This document shows positions 1-12,800 of a stretch of DNA of 64,000 nt, piece by piece. Position 1 is the first letter of the stretch, and the number at the start of each line of letters is the position of its first letter. Source of the stretch: Parus major (taxonomy: Eukaryota; Chordata; Aves; Passeriformes; Paridae); contig NC_031776.1 of NCBI RefSeq assembly GCF_001522545.3, positions 27,787,634-27,851,633 on the forward strand. The letters run 5' to 3'. Both the position numbers and the translations under genes were made by a program. A model generated the notes under the pieces. It was not told the DNA's origin. It searched no databases and saw nothing but the letters and a program-made list of their open reading frames with translations.

Positions 1-810
1 AATTTGCTCTGCTAAATGCCCACTAAAGCATCAGGATGACAGTTAGTCAACACTTGGAAGTCTGTTTCATGAAAAATTTTGACATTACCAAATTTGTTTT
101 CTTTCAAAACTCGAATAAAAACCAACCTTATTTGAATTTCCTATTAGAACAGAATTTGCAAAGCTAGAGGTGAAATATGTCTTTCCATCATCATTAAAAA
201 GTATGAGAGGGCTCAAAAAGGCTACAGTAATCAAACCCAATCATTGGCAGCACAGAGGGAACTCTGCTACTTTCTAAAAAATGATGCAAGTAGAGGAATT
301 GAACAGAGGACCTGAATTTTAAATCCATCTCCATGGCCCTTTATTGCTGTTGATTCATTGCATTTAGCTTCAGAGCCCATCAAGACCCACTCCTTGTCCC
401 TACAAATGTGGCAGGTAAAGACAGGGACCTCCATCTCTCTTTTTCTTGTGCTTAAATGTACAACTCCAGTGATCTTTAGTGTACATCATTGGAAGAAAAC
501 ATATGGCTCCTTTTACATTTTTATTCAGAGGATGGGGATTCTAAGGTGACATTTCTGGTAGTCTCTAATGAGCAGCTTTATAACATGTGCTTGCATATGT
601 ATCCTCTAATATAAAATCTCAGTATCGTGCAGGGGTGCCACATGACTTCACACTGTAAATGTCATTAGCGTCTTGTATGTTAACAGCCCTAATTGTTTTC
701 AGTGATCTGTCCCAGATAGTTAGCTTAGGGCACCTGCTTTTAACAGGAGATGTTGCACTAATTGCTGGGTTTTCACAGATTGGCTAAACCTTTGGCCTTT
801 TGAAATTTTT

Positions 811-840
811 GTGTGTGTGTGTGTGTGTGTGCATGTGTGT
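811..840. repeat. (GT)n microsatellite
   Basis: Ten perfect GT units at 811-830 are followed by an interrupted GCATGTGTGT to 840. Likely length-variable between individuals. Confidence 0.95.
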
Positions 841-2009
841 ATAATCTTTGTTAAAGGCATGCAGATGATGAATAGAGCATTCAGCTGACCTGGCATCCTC
901 CAAGATCAGCTATGGACCTCAGTGGTTCCTACCTGTGAGTTCTGGGAAGAGACAGCCAGCTGTTAATGACTCTGCCTACACTCTCTTTTAGGTTCAGAAG
1001 CTCCCAGAGTAAAAAACACTACAGAACCTCACAGTTTATAATTTGTGTGAGACCTTGTTTAGCTTTGAATTATTTGGAATCTTACTTCTTGGAATCTGGG
1101 ATCACATTATACAAACACACTTCAGCCATAAATTCTGCAGACTTGCAAAAGTGGTTACAAAAACCAATGCTCTGAAGTGGTGAAAGCCCTTCTTTGGTGC
1201 TTTAAATGGTGTCTCACTTATTTGCAACTAGTGAAATTCAACTATAAAAATTCATTTCTTAATGAAAGGAACTTCTGTAGTAAATAATCCTGACATCTAT
1301 AAAGCAATCCAGAATAACAGCCATCTTCAAAGTAATGTGACTTACAAATTTAATGGCAAAAGGAGATTTTGTCCAGAAGACCAGGAAAAACAATTTAGAG
1401 GACAGTAAGCATTTCTCTTGCTGAGCAGCTACCAGAGGAAAACTCTCTGCTGCCTGGCTCAGCAGTTCCCTGTCCTATGGTAATTTTGTCCTGCCATATG
1501 AACCTGATTTGAGGTCCCCGAGCCAGACTTGTAGTGGTGCTTTCCTCGTGTGCAGTGTCACTTTATGCTGCTCTGTGGTGACAGAGAGCAAAGCTGACAG
1601 AAGATGCTCGACCCAGGGAGAGCCCTCCTCAAATTGCTGTCCTGGGGTCAAGGGATGCCAGAGGCTGGGGTGGGACCATGGAGGGAGGGAGCCCAGCATG
1701 TAAGCACATTGTACTGGGCAGCATCTGCAAACACAAACCTGATGAGCCAAGGTTCAGGGAACTCTTCTGTTTCTAAAATAATAGGGGAAAAATGTTTGGT
1801 TTTGGCAGAAATTTGGATTAAATTCCATTTTCATCAGCCTGTGTTAAAAGAGAAATTGTGACTCCCTCATACTTCTCACATAGATTTTTATTTTCCAAAG
1901 AAACAAATATTAAGAGGTTCTGAAAATATAAGACTTTGTAGTGCTTCGCTATTAGACATTATGGATTCTAATACTGTGTGAACAAATTATTCAGGGATCA
2001 GGAAAAGCT

Positions 2010-2031
2010 GGGAGGCAGGGGAGAGGGGGGG
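2010..2031 (+). other. G-quadruplex motif
   Basis: GGG-AGGCA-GGGG-AGA-GGGGGGG satisfies the canonical four G-run pattern with loops of 1-7 bases, on the + (coding/RNA) strand. Folding is predicted, not shown. Confidence 0.6.
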
Positions 2032-2227
2032 AAACAAGAGGCCACTAAAGAAATTTGCCTGAAGAGGCACCTAAAGTGATTCCTGTTTCCCAGTGGAGAG
2101 CTGGGCTAAAGAGTGCAGCACTGAAATGTGACTGAACCCATCCCAGATGTATATTCAGCAATGCAGAAAGGGGAGGCAGAAATGAAGAACAGAAAGGTTG
2201 TTAAATGTGAGGGAAAGGAGAATGTTT

Positions 2228-2273
2228 GGGTTTTTTGAGGGGGAGAGGATTTTTTTGTGTGCTGTGCTGTGCT
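2228..2273. repeat. T/G-rich low-complexity tract with (GTGCT)3
   Basis: TTTGGGTTTTTTGAGGGGG is followed by a T run and three GTGCT units at 2259-2273. Simple sequence with no coding meaning. Confidence 0.7.
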
Positions 2274-3310
2274 GCTCTTGCAGCAGTGGGAATTAGGAGG
2301 CTGCCTGGTACCACAGCAGGTCTATTGAGGACTCTGGTTGAAGCAGTGCTTTAGCATTCATGATACATAGACTGAACTGCTGACAGTCCATTCAGCAAGG
2401 CAAGTGAAAAGGACAAAACTGCCCTGTGTTCTGCTCAGCTGCACTACTCTCTGTTTTGGACTAATAGAAAAACTCTGCTCCAACAGCAAAGGAAACTCAC
2501 ATCTCTTGCTAGCAGTAGATTAGGCAAACCTTGCTTGTATCTGATATTCCGGCTGCTGAAGCGTGGGGTGGGACGCCAGAACGTTCTGCATTCAGAATTG
2601 CAAGTTGAAAGAGTTTGTCATTCAATAATCCAATCTATACAATTCTCTTTAATCTCTTTTCCCAGTGGAGTCATTAAATACACAGGAGTGTTTGGCAGAG
2701 AAATGATGGAGTGTGATATATCTTATTTTGGGGACTGACTTTCTTTTTTAATAACAATGAACATTTTTTCTGCCCATCACTTTTTGTGACTGACACAGGA
2801 GATGTACTGAAACTCCTATTTCAGGAGAAGTGATAGGTCAACCTGCAGTATTTCCTACATACACAAACAGCTAACAACATTGTCTGGGTAAACCTCTCAG
2901 ATTTACAGCCAAGTGCTTGTTTGAACTTCCTAAGCATGTAGGAAGATTGGTCTTAATGTAAACAGGACCTGCTTACAGCACTGACAATAACACCTTACTT
3001 TAGTGGGGGCAGGAGGAGGATGCACAGGGGATACAGCAGGCTGTGTCTGATATGACACTGAGATGAAATTTTGCCAGTGGAAACAGATGATTTGAGGGTT
3101 TATATTTTCAAATTACCCTTATGGAACCACCTAAAAAGAAGCAAGGTTTAGAGCATGCTCATCACTTCTCTTCTTGAAATCTCTACTCCTTAAGAGGTCT
3201 TTTGCAGTTGCTAAGAAACTAGGTTCCCCAAATGGACATCCCTTTGAACATCCTGGTTTATTGTCAGAAGTATTTGTGGTATTTCAAAGAAGGCAAAAAA
3301 TGCTGAATAG

Positions 3311-3480
3311 TTTAATGTTTTGTTTTGGGTTTTGTTTTTTTTTTTGGTAGGTGTAGGTTTTTTGTGTTGTTTTGCTTTGGGTTTTTTTCTGTGGGGGGTG
3401 TGTGTGTAGCATTTTTTGTTCTTTGTTTGGGGAGGTTATTATTTTTGCCGTTATTTTTGTTGTTTTTGGCTTGCTGCTGT
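3311..3480. repeat. T/G-rich low-complexity tract
   Basis: About 170 bases are almost free of A and C on the + strand, with runs of T joined by GGG or GTG, including T11 near 3345 and GGGGGG near 3394. It produces open frames on both strands (Phe/Gly-rich one way, Lys/Gln/Thr-rich the other) that are composition artefacts. Confidence 0.9.
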
Positions 3481-6400
3481 GGCAAGAACAAAAAGAACCA
3501 TCTTTTCTCATGGAGACACCTGACATGAGAAATTTGGTTGTTCATCATCCCTGGGCTTAGGAGGATGCTGCTTTTGTAATATGAGAAAATTGGTCCATGT
3601 ATGCAGGGCCAACATAATGCAATCCCACCTCACTCAGGTCTCTTTTCCAAGCCTGCATGGCTATTACAGGTGAGGGAGGACACTGGGGACAGAATGAGGA
3701 ACATCTTTATCCTGAAGCCATGTCCCCCTCTTGCTGTTCAGGCTCTGCTTTTTCAGTGCCCTGTGTATCTTCATTCCAGACCCAAACTCTTGCAGTGAAC
3801 AGGCTCCAGGAAGAATTTCTGGATGGTGGAGTTGTTCTTGTGGTTACTGTGGCAAGGTGACCAAAAGGCTGACTCAAATGGGGCCAGCTTGAGCATCAGT
3901 GAGTGCTTCAGCAGGCTGGAACACACATTTCTCTTGCCTAGAAGATGAGTAATGGCTCTGCCAAGCTTTTTAATGTTGTAGCTTATCAAGTGCATTTGTA
4001 ACTGCTTGATTATCTGTACATTCCACTGCTCTTTGACATGGAGACATCCTCTTGTGAGCTGTCCTCAAAATCCTTCTCTTCTCCAGGAAGGTGAAAAGCC
4101 ATCATCGCCCTTTACGCTAACATGGTTTTCTGTTCTTCCCTGGGAAAATAGCCATCATTTGAGCCCATCAGCAGTCTCTAGCATGCTCTATTTTTTGTTT
4201 AAAGGTGTATTATCTTCAAAAATAGAAATCAAGGCCCAACTTTTCTGATTTACACACTCCATGCTATCACCTGGTCCTGAATCCACAGTGATTCCATGTA
4301 AAGATTTCCCATCTCTTTCAAGGAGTGTTTCATGCATGGATAGTATGAATTGATTTGGTCTTATAATGATATGTTTGCTGGCAGTGTGTTATTTAGCTGC
4401 TAGTTATCTTTGTGTACTCTGAAGAAATTCAGGCAAGATTTTCTACTTGGTAAACAGGGAAGCAGGGTGGGAACCAAAGTCCTTTTATGTGTGTCAACTC
4501 CTCTAGGTTTTTTTCTGCAACAAATATCTTCTGTTTAAGAAAACAGTGTCTGACAGAAGAAAAATGGGAACAAAATGATCATGGATTTTCAGCTTGGACA
4601 AGAAATTGCATACTGCTTTTATTTCAGATTCTGGATTTGAATATTATCTTGTCTGGAAAGGTTTGATGAGGTTTTACTGCCAAATATCAGCATGTTCTTA
4701 TCAACCCCACACCCTGTCTTCTAATCACCGTGGAAAAATGGATCATTCAGGCCTGTTTTATGTTCAAAAAGGCAGTTTATAACTTAAGCAAGTTAGCCTG
4801 AAATAAAGAATTATGGCTTGGATGTCTGTCTTCCTCATCTGCATGAATTTACAATATCTATTTGAGCTGGCACTGATTAATAGTCTTTAAAATAGCACAG
4901 GGCATTTAATTGAAGAGGACTGACAATATGCAAGGAATAATAGGCTATGAAAGGAATGAGGTTACATAGCTAGATGTTTTCTTTTTCTTTGTAATGTGCC
5001 TTTGAGCCTAAGTTAAATTTCCTTTTCTGTTTATATAAGATAAGCAGTAGTTATTAGTCTTGTTTGAAATGATTTCTTGATTTCATTAAGGGTCCAAATC
5101 ATTCTGGAAAAAGAGAGGCTCAGGCCCAGTGTAGAAGTCTGAACTGTTGGTCTGTAAAAATGCATCTGCTTCAGACATTCCTCCCATCTGCCTCAAACTC
5201 AGGGATTTCTCCCTTGGTTTCCAGTTCTCCTGGCTGTTCTGGTTTCTTCTCTTTAGTTTTCCTTTCTTTATATAAAAACACTTTCCACTGTCATATCATC
5301 CAAGGATGTCCACTGGCTGTTGGGTGTCTCTCATACAATATGGACATAGGTCCCATCCATGCATCCTAAGAAATGTGAATTATGCTGTGAATTTTCTGTT
5401 TCCTGTGAAATGGGTATGGAGACAGAGCTGTAAATGACAGCCTAAGTAACCAAGAGGTAAGTTACTAGGCTGTTTCTAAGCAAGGAGAAAGGGGAAGAAA
5501 AAGAAAGGACACTCTTGTTTCACAAATTGTTCTGAAGCTTTTCCTCATCATCTTAATTATTAGTGCCTCACTATTTCCTTCCATAAGTAATTATGAAAAA
5601 GAATAGTCATAAATTATAACTTAATTTGCCCCAATTAATGTTGAATGATCAGTGCAGTTTGTGGAATTGAGTGATTCAACTGCACTAATGGATTGTGGTG
5701 AAAATGGGTTTCTGTCATGTTATATAATGATCTGTTATTGTCTTTAGCTCAGCCCATAAGATGCTAGAAGATCTCTTGTTTGCGCTTGCTTGGAAGCTGG
5801 AGTCTGTCTCAGATTGCCAAGCAAATTCCGTGGGTTTTCTGCTCAATGCTGTTACCAGAAACCCTGACAAAGTCCAAACCAGGAAGTGGCTGGATTTCTT
5901 ATTCAAGGGTTATCTTTATGGCAAAAAACCCCAGTATGAATTCATTACAGATAAGTGTATTCGCTGTATCCATCTCTAAGAACATGGTCTTGCATATTAA
6001 TTTTAAAGACTACCAATTTCCCAATGGTTTGACTGAGATCTGTAAAAGCCATTGATAAGAGTTTATTTCCTGTCATGGGACTAGTCTCTGTTTCCAATTA
6101 CCATCCTACAGCTTTATGTGCAACAGATCATTGACTATTTAGTAAAGACAGGATAAAAAGAAAAAAAAAATCTGTATAAAATATACTTCTTTTAACTTGT
6201 GCCACATTCAAATTTTCTTATTTTGACTTTTAATCATGCAATTTAGCAGGATAATATTTTCATATTAAAGTTAGTCTTCATGTCTCCCTTTCTCTTTTTT
6301 TTTCTAAATTCATTGTCCTCATTTTCGTTTATTATCTTTCTGTTCTTATCTGATTTCACTTTCATCTGGAAAGGCCTGGCAGTTCTGAACTATCACACAA

Positions 6401-6718
6401 TCTTCTTCTTTTAGGAAAGTCCTAGATACTGCATTAAGTTCTTATAAATTCCAGTTGGGTTAAAAGAAGATCATAGGATAGTTAGATTACCCTGTTTTCA
6501 ATAAATAATATGTATCTGTGACTTGAATAAATAGGTATTCAGTCTGAAGAAATGGTAAGCATTGTCTCCCAGATGACACCAGTTCTCTAATAGGAAGCTT
6601 CTATAAAGAGATTTGGCTCCAGCCTTGAGAGACTGGAGATGAGCACATCTCTTTATGATTTCTTGATTGCCTTTCAGAACAAGTTCCCCCATAAAAAGAT
6701 CCAGGTCTTGGCCTAAAA

Positions 6719-6740
6719 AAGGCCTTGGAAAGGCCTTGGA
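6719..6740. repeat. 11-bp tandem duplication
   Basis: AAGGCCTTGGA occurs twice head to tail with no mismatch, followed by a related ATTTGGCCTT. Confidence 0.85.
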
Positions 6741-9600
6741 ATTTGGCCTTCTGTGCCAGAAGAACATGTGGCTGGGACCCACTGTAATGGAGATGCATCT
6801 TAGACCTTGGATGTATCTCCTGTCTGGAGGAAGAGATTTGACTTGCAGCTACAAGTCCTGTGTGAGACCTGGTTTCCCTCACAGGACCGCAGCATGAAGG
6901 ACAAAGATTGTGGGTGTGGGTCTGTGGTGATGCAGAATCCCCAGGCAGGTACAAAGAAGAGTGGCTTTATTGCAAAACCCAGCTCTTTTGAAGCAGTTAG
7001 CCCATTATCAGTTACACAGTTTTAAAACATCACAAACATAATTCAACCAACCACCATATACCATAATGTGAATACGTGATGATTATATAACTTGTTTTTC
7101 TACCTCTAATTCAGCTGAGTCACTTTCCCATAGTCCTTTTCTACGTAGCCAAAGTAACAGGCCTGAGCCATGATTTTACAAGGCCTCCCTTTTGCAAGGT
7201 TTTACCTATATGCCACAAAAGATAACCTAGTCATTAATAGCATCATATAGTATTTCTGTTCATGGCTATTTATTCCTCACTTTTGGTATGCATTTCTTTT
7301 TCATTTCTTTTGCCACATTATTGGTTAGTTGACCCAATTTAAAATGACAGACTCCATCAAAGCAAGTATTCCAGAGCAGGAAGCTGTGGTGCCTCTGATG
7401 AGTCTTCTCTTTGGCTTTTGGTCCAGATTTGATTCTCTGGCTGGAAGACTGGGAGCAGAGGGAGTCTTTCTGAAGCTCTTTGTTTTTTAACCACACATGG
7501 AACACTGCTGACTGGCAGCTCCCTCTCCATGTCCTGCTTAGCACCTCACATGCAACCATATGGGACAAGCATTTTAAATCAGAGGTAATTTGGCATCAAT
7601 TCTGGTTCACCTGACAAACAGCTGATTACTCCAGATTTCTGTGTGTAGGTTTTCCTATTGTGGACCAAATTTTCATCCTCATTTCACTGAACATGCTGCA
7701 TTGAGTTGGGGCATATACCTTAAAAGTTGAAGGCGATGGGTTTGGTGACCAAGTGTTCCTGCTCTGCACAAACCATTTTACAAAAGACTTGTGCTTGTTG
7801 CCCCACCTGCAGTTCCTTTCTGCAACTGTGTTGGCAGCCTTCAGGCTCATAGATGGAGAAGTTATATGCTTCAGTACCCAGTTGATTAGGTATGTGGCTT
7901 CATGCTTTATTTTCAAATCTGCCAACTTTTGGTAGCTGTTATTACACAGAAATTTAGTGCAATCTTTGTCAGATATAAGGAAGATGTGAGAAGGAATAGA
8001 TTGGGCTAACACCCACTCTGTGCTTAAATGCCTCTTTTACCAACTAGACTCTGTACCTTCTGAGGATCACCACTTGCTGTGGTGGGAATTTCAGACCTAA
8101 TGAAATGTTTGAAAGCTCAGAAGATTGAGAATGTGTAAACACACTTCTGAGACAGGCACCTTTTCAAAGTGTTTAGTAAAAACACCCGTAAATATCTGCA
8201 GCGCGGAGGATAAGCCAGTGCCTGGTTTGGTTCTGGTCTGTGTCAGGGGAGGCCAGGCAGTGCATGACACAGGGCTCTGTGCAAGGGACAAGGGTTATCC
8301 TGAGCCTGTGATAACCCCCTGCATGACCCCAGCGAGGGACCTGGCTTTGCCATGCCTCTCTCCCTTCACCCACACAGTAGATTTGCTTCACCATGGCGGC
8401 TGCTCCAGAATAGGAGCAACCCTGCTCAGATGTGTGTGTTGAAAGCTCAGGGATGACTCAGACAAGTGGGGATTTTTTCTGAACTTCTGAATGCAGTATT
8501 TGCCACTGATTTCTCACTTCTTTCACTAAACATTTGCACTGAGTGCTGGGTTGCAACTGAAGATCTTCACTGGGTTAGAACAGGGCAGAGGGGCAGCTGG
8601 GAGTAGCTCTCTCTGACCACCATGTGCTGGAAACATTCTGAGGCTTGCACTGCTGGTAAATTAGATTTCATCCAGTGAAGTTCAAGCAATCAGTAGACTA
8701 ATTGCTCAAGACTTCACTTGGCAGCAGTGCTAATGTGTGGCACTTGAATATTTTCTCACTTTTTTAGAGATGGACATTTTCTTTCAAGAGCAGCTTTATA
8801 TCTTTGCTTTCTGCCTTTTAACTTTCCTCTGAGCAAACCAAACAGAAAAAACACCCACTTAGCACTGATGGTAAGAAATTTTCTTGGCCAGTGGAAAGAC
8901 AAGATGCTGCTTCCAGGCTCTGTGGCTGCTCCCGGGAGGCAAGGAAACACACTGTCCCCAGCATATGGGTGAACCAAGATGCTGGAAGACTGAACCATTT
9001 GCTTGCGATCACAAGTTATGTCAATGGCCAGGATGAAAAAACAAATGTTTCTGGCTAACCCTGGGAACCATTATCCTTCCTTATCTTGGGACCACCAAAG
9101 AAAATGTCAGAGCTTCCTGAAGACGAGAGCTGGCACAGCAAGACCCCAGGCAGAGCCACATGGTGCTGGGGGAAGATTTGACATATTGGGCCATGTGCAG
9201 CTTTTCTCTGCCTCACTGTGACGTGGGTTACCTTCTTCACAGGCTTTCAGAGAGGACACACCAAGGAAGAGAAGGCCATTTCCTTCAAAGGAGTAAAATG
9301 CAAGCGTTGATTTTGAGAGAGTGTTCTGAAATGAGCCACAAAAATGGATTGGGACCTGCACTGATGTCTGGTTGTCTCCATCATCTGCTAATTTTTTGCA
9401 GGATGACAGTTAAATGAATGGCTAGAAACGTATCCCACATTTATAAGGCAGTAACTATTTCTTGGGCTAAATTAATTTATAAGCAACTTTGAGTAAGATA
9501 TACATCCTGAAGCTTTTAGCCAATGGATTGTCCATGATGGTTTTATTGCCAGATTAATGTAGCATACCTCTGTGTTACTCTTAGCAGATGGATATGTGGT

Positions 9601-9614
9601 CTTTTTTTTTTTTC
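9601..9614. repeat. Poly-T tract
   Basis: A run of T interrupted only by the opening C. Simple sequence. Confidence 0.8.
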
Positions 9615-9660
9615 TCATCCTAAAATAATTTAATAAGGGAAAGGTAAAAAATGAAATGAG

Positions 9661-9718
9661 CTTTCAGTATCAATTTAATCTGCAAAGGGCTTTCAATATC
9701 AATTTATTCTGCAGCTAT
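9661..9718. repeat. 29-bp tandem duplication
   Basis: CTTTCAGTATCAATTTAATC plus nine bases is followed at once at 9690 by CTTTCAATATCAATTTATTC and a similar end. The two 29-bp units differ at a few positions, mostly at the end. Confidence 0.9.
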
Positions 9719-9869
9719 CAGTAGTACTGTGCACTAGCCATAGCTGTGTACTCCTTCCTTGATATCCCTGGAGGCTCTGCATTGCTGCTAGTGTGCCTAA
9801 ACACTGATTTCCATACTTCAGCCATAGTGGTTTGCTTTTACATTTAACTCAGTTCTGAATTTTCTGGAT

Positions 9870-9891
9870 TTTTTTTGTTGTTGTTGTTGTG
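9870..9891. repeat. T run and (TTG)n microsatellite
   Basis: A short T run passes into about five TTG units and ends in TGTGTGG. Confidence 0.85.
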
Positions 9892-12800
9892 TGGAATAAT
9901 TACAATTTCCAAAAAAATGTGGCTTTTTCTTTCAGATATCTGAATTTACTCAACTTAGATTCCAATTTGATGTTATTTTTTCATGAAAATTCAAGTAACT
10001 ATACAACATTCTGTGCTGTAAATGGCAAGGCAAATCAATTTCTTCTTATAAAGAATTAAAATAATTTGCAGAGAGACCATGATGAAAGTTACACAGAAGT
10101 GTGGAACTGAAGGATGGCTTCAGTGGGGTAAATCTGCAATTCTCTGAATACTGTCAAGTGCTGCTCCTCTCTTCATCAACATGACAAAGGACAGGGTTTA
10201 ATCCAAAGTCTAAAGCCACTAGTATTGTGAGGGCTCAATTTTCTCTCCAGCCCCAAGCACTTCATTGTCTGCCATCCTTCCATGCCATCTGTGCAAGGCC
10301 CTTCCCCTGACATGGAGCAGCCCGGAGCTCTCCAGGACTGGGCTCAGCTTGGAGCGCTGGGAGAGAAGCCGAGCTCTCAGCCTGCAAGAGAAACGCTGTG
10401 TTACCGGTTGGGAACTATTTGCATTCTCAGATGAGGATGACTCAAATAGCACGAGCTGTGACTACTGCTGGGAAAATATCATCTGGAGGATGGAGTGAGC
10501 CACAAGTACACCCATTCCTTCTCACCATGCTTGTCAGAGTCCCCTTGGCAGTTGATGAAGGCAAGTCAGCAGTGGCTTGTTGCAGGAGCAGTGTGACTGT
10601 GAGTTGCAGTGGCTGTGAGTTTCTAAAATCCCCTGGCAGATTTCATCATCATGGGCAAGACCTTGGCTGGGGCTGGCTGGGAAAGAATTGGCAATTGCCT
10701 GGCACTAAAAGGTTGCGTGATTGATGGGACTCCTTGGCAGTGAGTATGTCCTGAGCAGCACAATGAGCATTTGAGGCTGCACTTGCCTAGCTTACACCTG
10801 AATATGCAAAGAGATCCAGAGAACAGAAATACATCTCTCAGCACCATAACAGCCCTTATTGGCCTGATGTTACACTGATCACAGTGCTCCTTAATGATGA
10901 AAGCCAGGCATGCTGCTTTCCAAATCAACAGTTTTACACTTAGCTAAAAATGTTAGCATTTGGATTTAATTAAACACCCTTGCTCATCCTTGTTGGAGGC
11001 AGAGAGCAAAGGGAGGAAAGCCACAGTAAAGCTGCATGGATGGGCTGGCAGGACTGCCCTTGCAAGCAGTCACCTCCAGCTTGTGAAACTAGCACGGAAA
11101 GGCCGGGTGTGTAACACTGGCTAATGTTTTGGAACGTTCCTCAGAACTCGCTAACTCAGTACATCTGCAAATGCTGGCCATGTTCCCAGCCTTTATTTGC
11201 AGCTCACTTTTCCTGTAAGCTCTTATGCATTTTCTCTTTGGTTGCCATCAGATATTGTTGTTAACTCCCCAAGGCACAGGGATGGAGGAGGCAAAGCCCA
11301 GATCCGGATGGGGTGGTCAGCATTAGTGCACCTGTACCCGAAGGAAAGCTTTGTGACAACTGGGTAACGGAGCAAACCTTCCCTCAGTTTACCCACCATG
11401 AATCTGTGTTTCACAAACACCTCAAAGCTAATGTTTCTGCAAACCAGAGGTTTGCCAGGCTTGAGGTGACCATCACACTGGGATCCACAGAGCAGCCCCA
11501 TGGCTATAGTATATGTTTGACTGGTGCCATCCAAAACCACTTGACACAGGAGCCCAGAGGAAAGACCTGGATGTATTGGGGGATGAAATGAGGAGAAGCC
11601 AAGGCATGGTTGAAATTTTTTGCTGTAGAGAACTCATAGAAGATGTGACACATCTAGAACATCTTGTTTCTTTCATGTGCATGATAACAGAGCTCAGAAA
11701 CCTGGTTACAATTCCTGCCATGGGGGAAACCTGCTAACCCCTACAGCTCTGGTGTTTACAGCCAGCCAGCTGAGGAATGGTTAGGTTACATGTGAACACA
11801 TGGGTCTCTGTCAGCAAATTGGCCATGTTTGTAATGCAGTGATTTGCAGCTGTCAAACAGTTAAAGTCGACTCAGCCTGCGGACTCATAAATTTTAGTTT
11901 AACATGCAATTCTGCTCCGACAAGTGTCTATATAAAAATAACACCTTCCTACAGAAATTATCTGCTATCTATGTGTAATCACATGCAAATCTGATTAATT
12001 TGCTGACTAAATTAAGGGGAACAGTTTTGAAAAATGGGTGTCTAAAGTTAGGTACATACTATTTCTGTACCTAAATATGCAGTAAAATTTTAAGTGGTGC
12101 TTAAGTCTTGTCACTTTGAATTGCCCTTGGAGTAGCTTTTAAAATCAGATTACCTTTCTGGAGCCCTGAAGTGCAGAATTAGATAAGTGGGTTTGAAAAT
12201 ATTGTCTCCATTTTTATTCCTTATTATCTCTGTTGAAGCTGGAAATACACAGCTGCTCCAGGAGCAGGCAAGCAGATTTCTTTTTCATTCCTCTTGCAAT
12301 TGAACAAGCCAAAAAGATGACAACTTAACTTCTAGATCCCAGCATGAGTTTGTAGACCTGGTAGTTGGAAAAACAAACCAAACATATTTTTTACTTGTAA
12401 ACTGGCTGCATTTGATCTGGAAATCATTGAGATGCAATAAACATGAACTCCACGATTCTGTTTTTATGGAGTCAGTTTTCTGAGGAGAACCACACGTAAC
12501 AAAACAATCATTATAGTTGAATGGCAATGCTTACGAAAAGGACTGGATTGAAAACAGTGATGACAGAAGCCTTCTGTTTATCCCTGGAACAGCAGTGACA
12601 GTGGTAGTGTAAGCTACATCACACTGTTCCCCACACAGTTGACACCCAAGGGACTAACTGGTGGTATGGCTTCAAGTGCGCTATTTTGCTGGATTTCTGT
12701 CCCTGGTGGGTGCTCTCGAGCTAGTGGTGCTGTAAGCAGTTGCAGAGCCACTGACTAGGTACTGGTGCCTAAGGGCACTTCACCTTGCTGGCATTTTTGT

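Noticed and set aside
3284..3560. Four overlapping small frames on both strands
   Set aside because: All are produced by the T/G-rich low-complexity tract.
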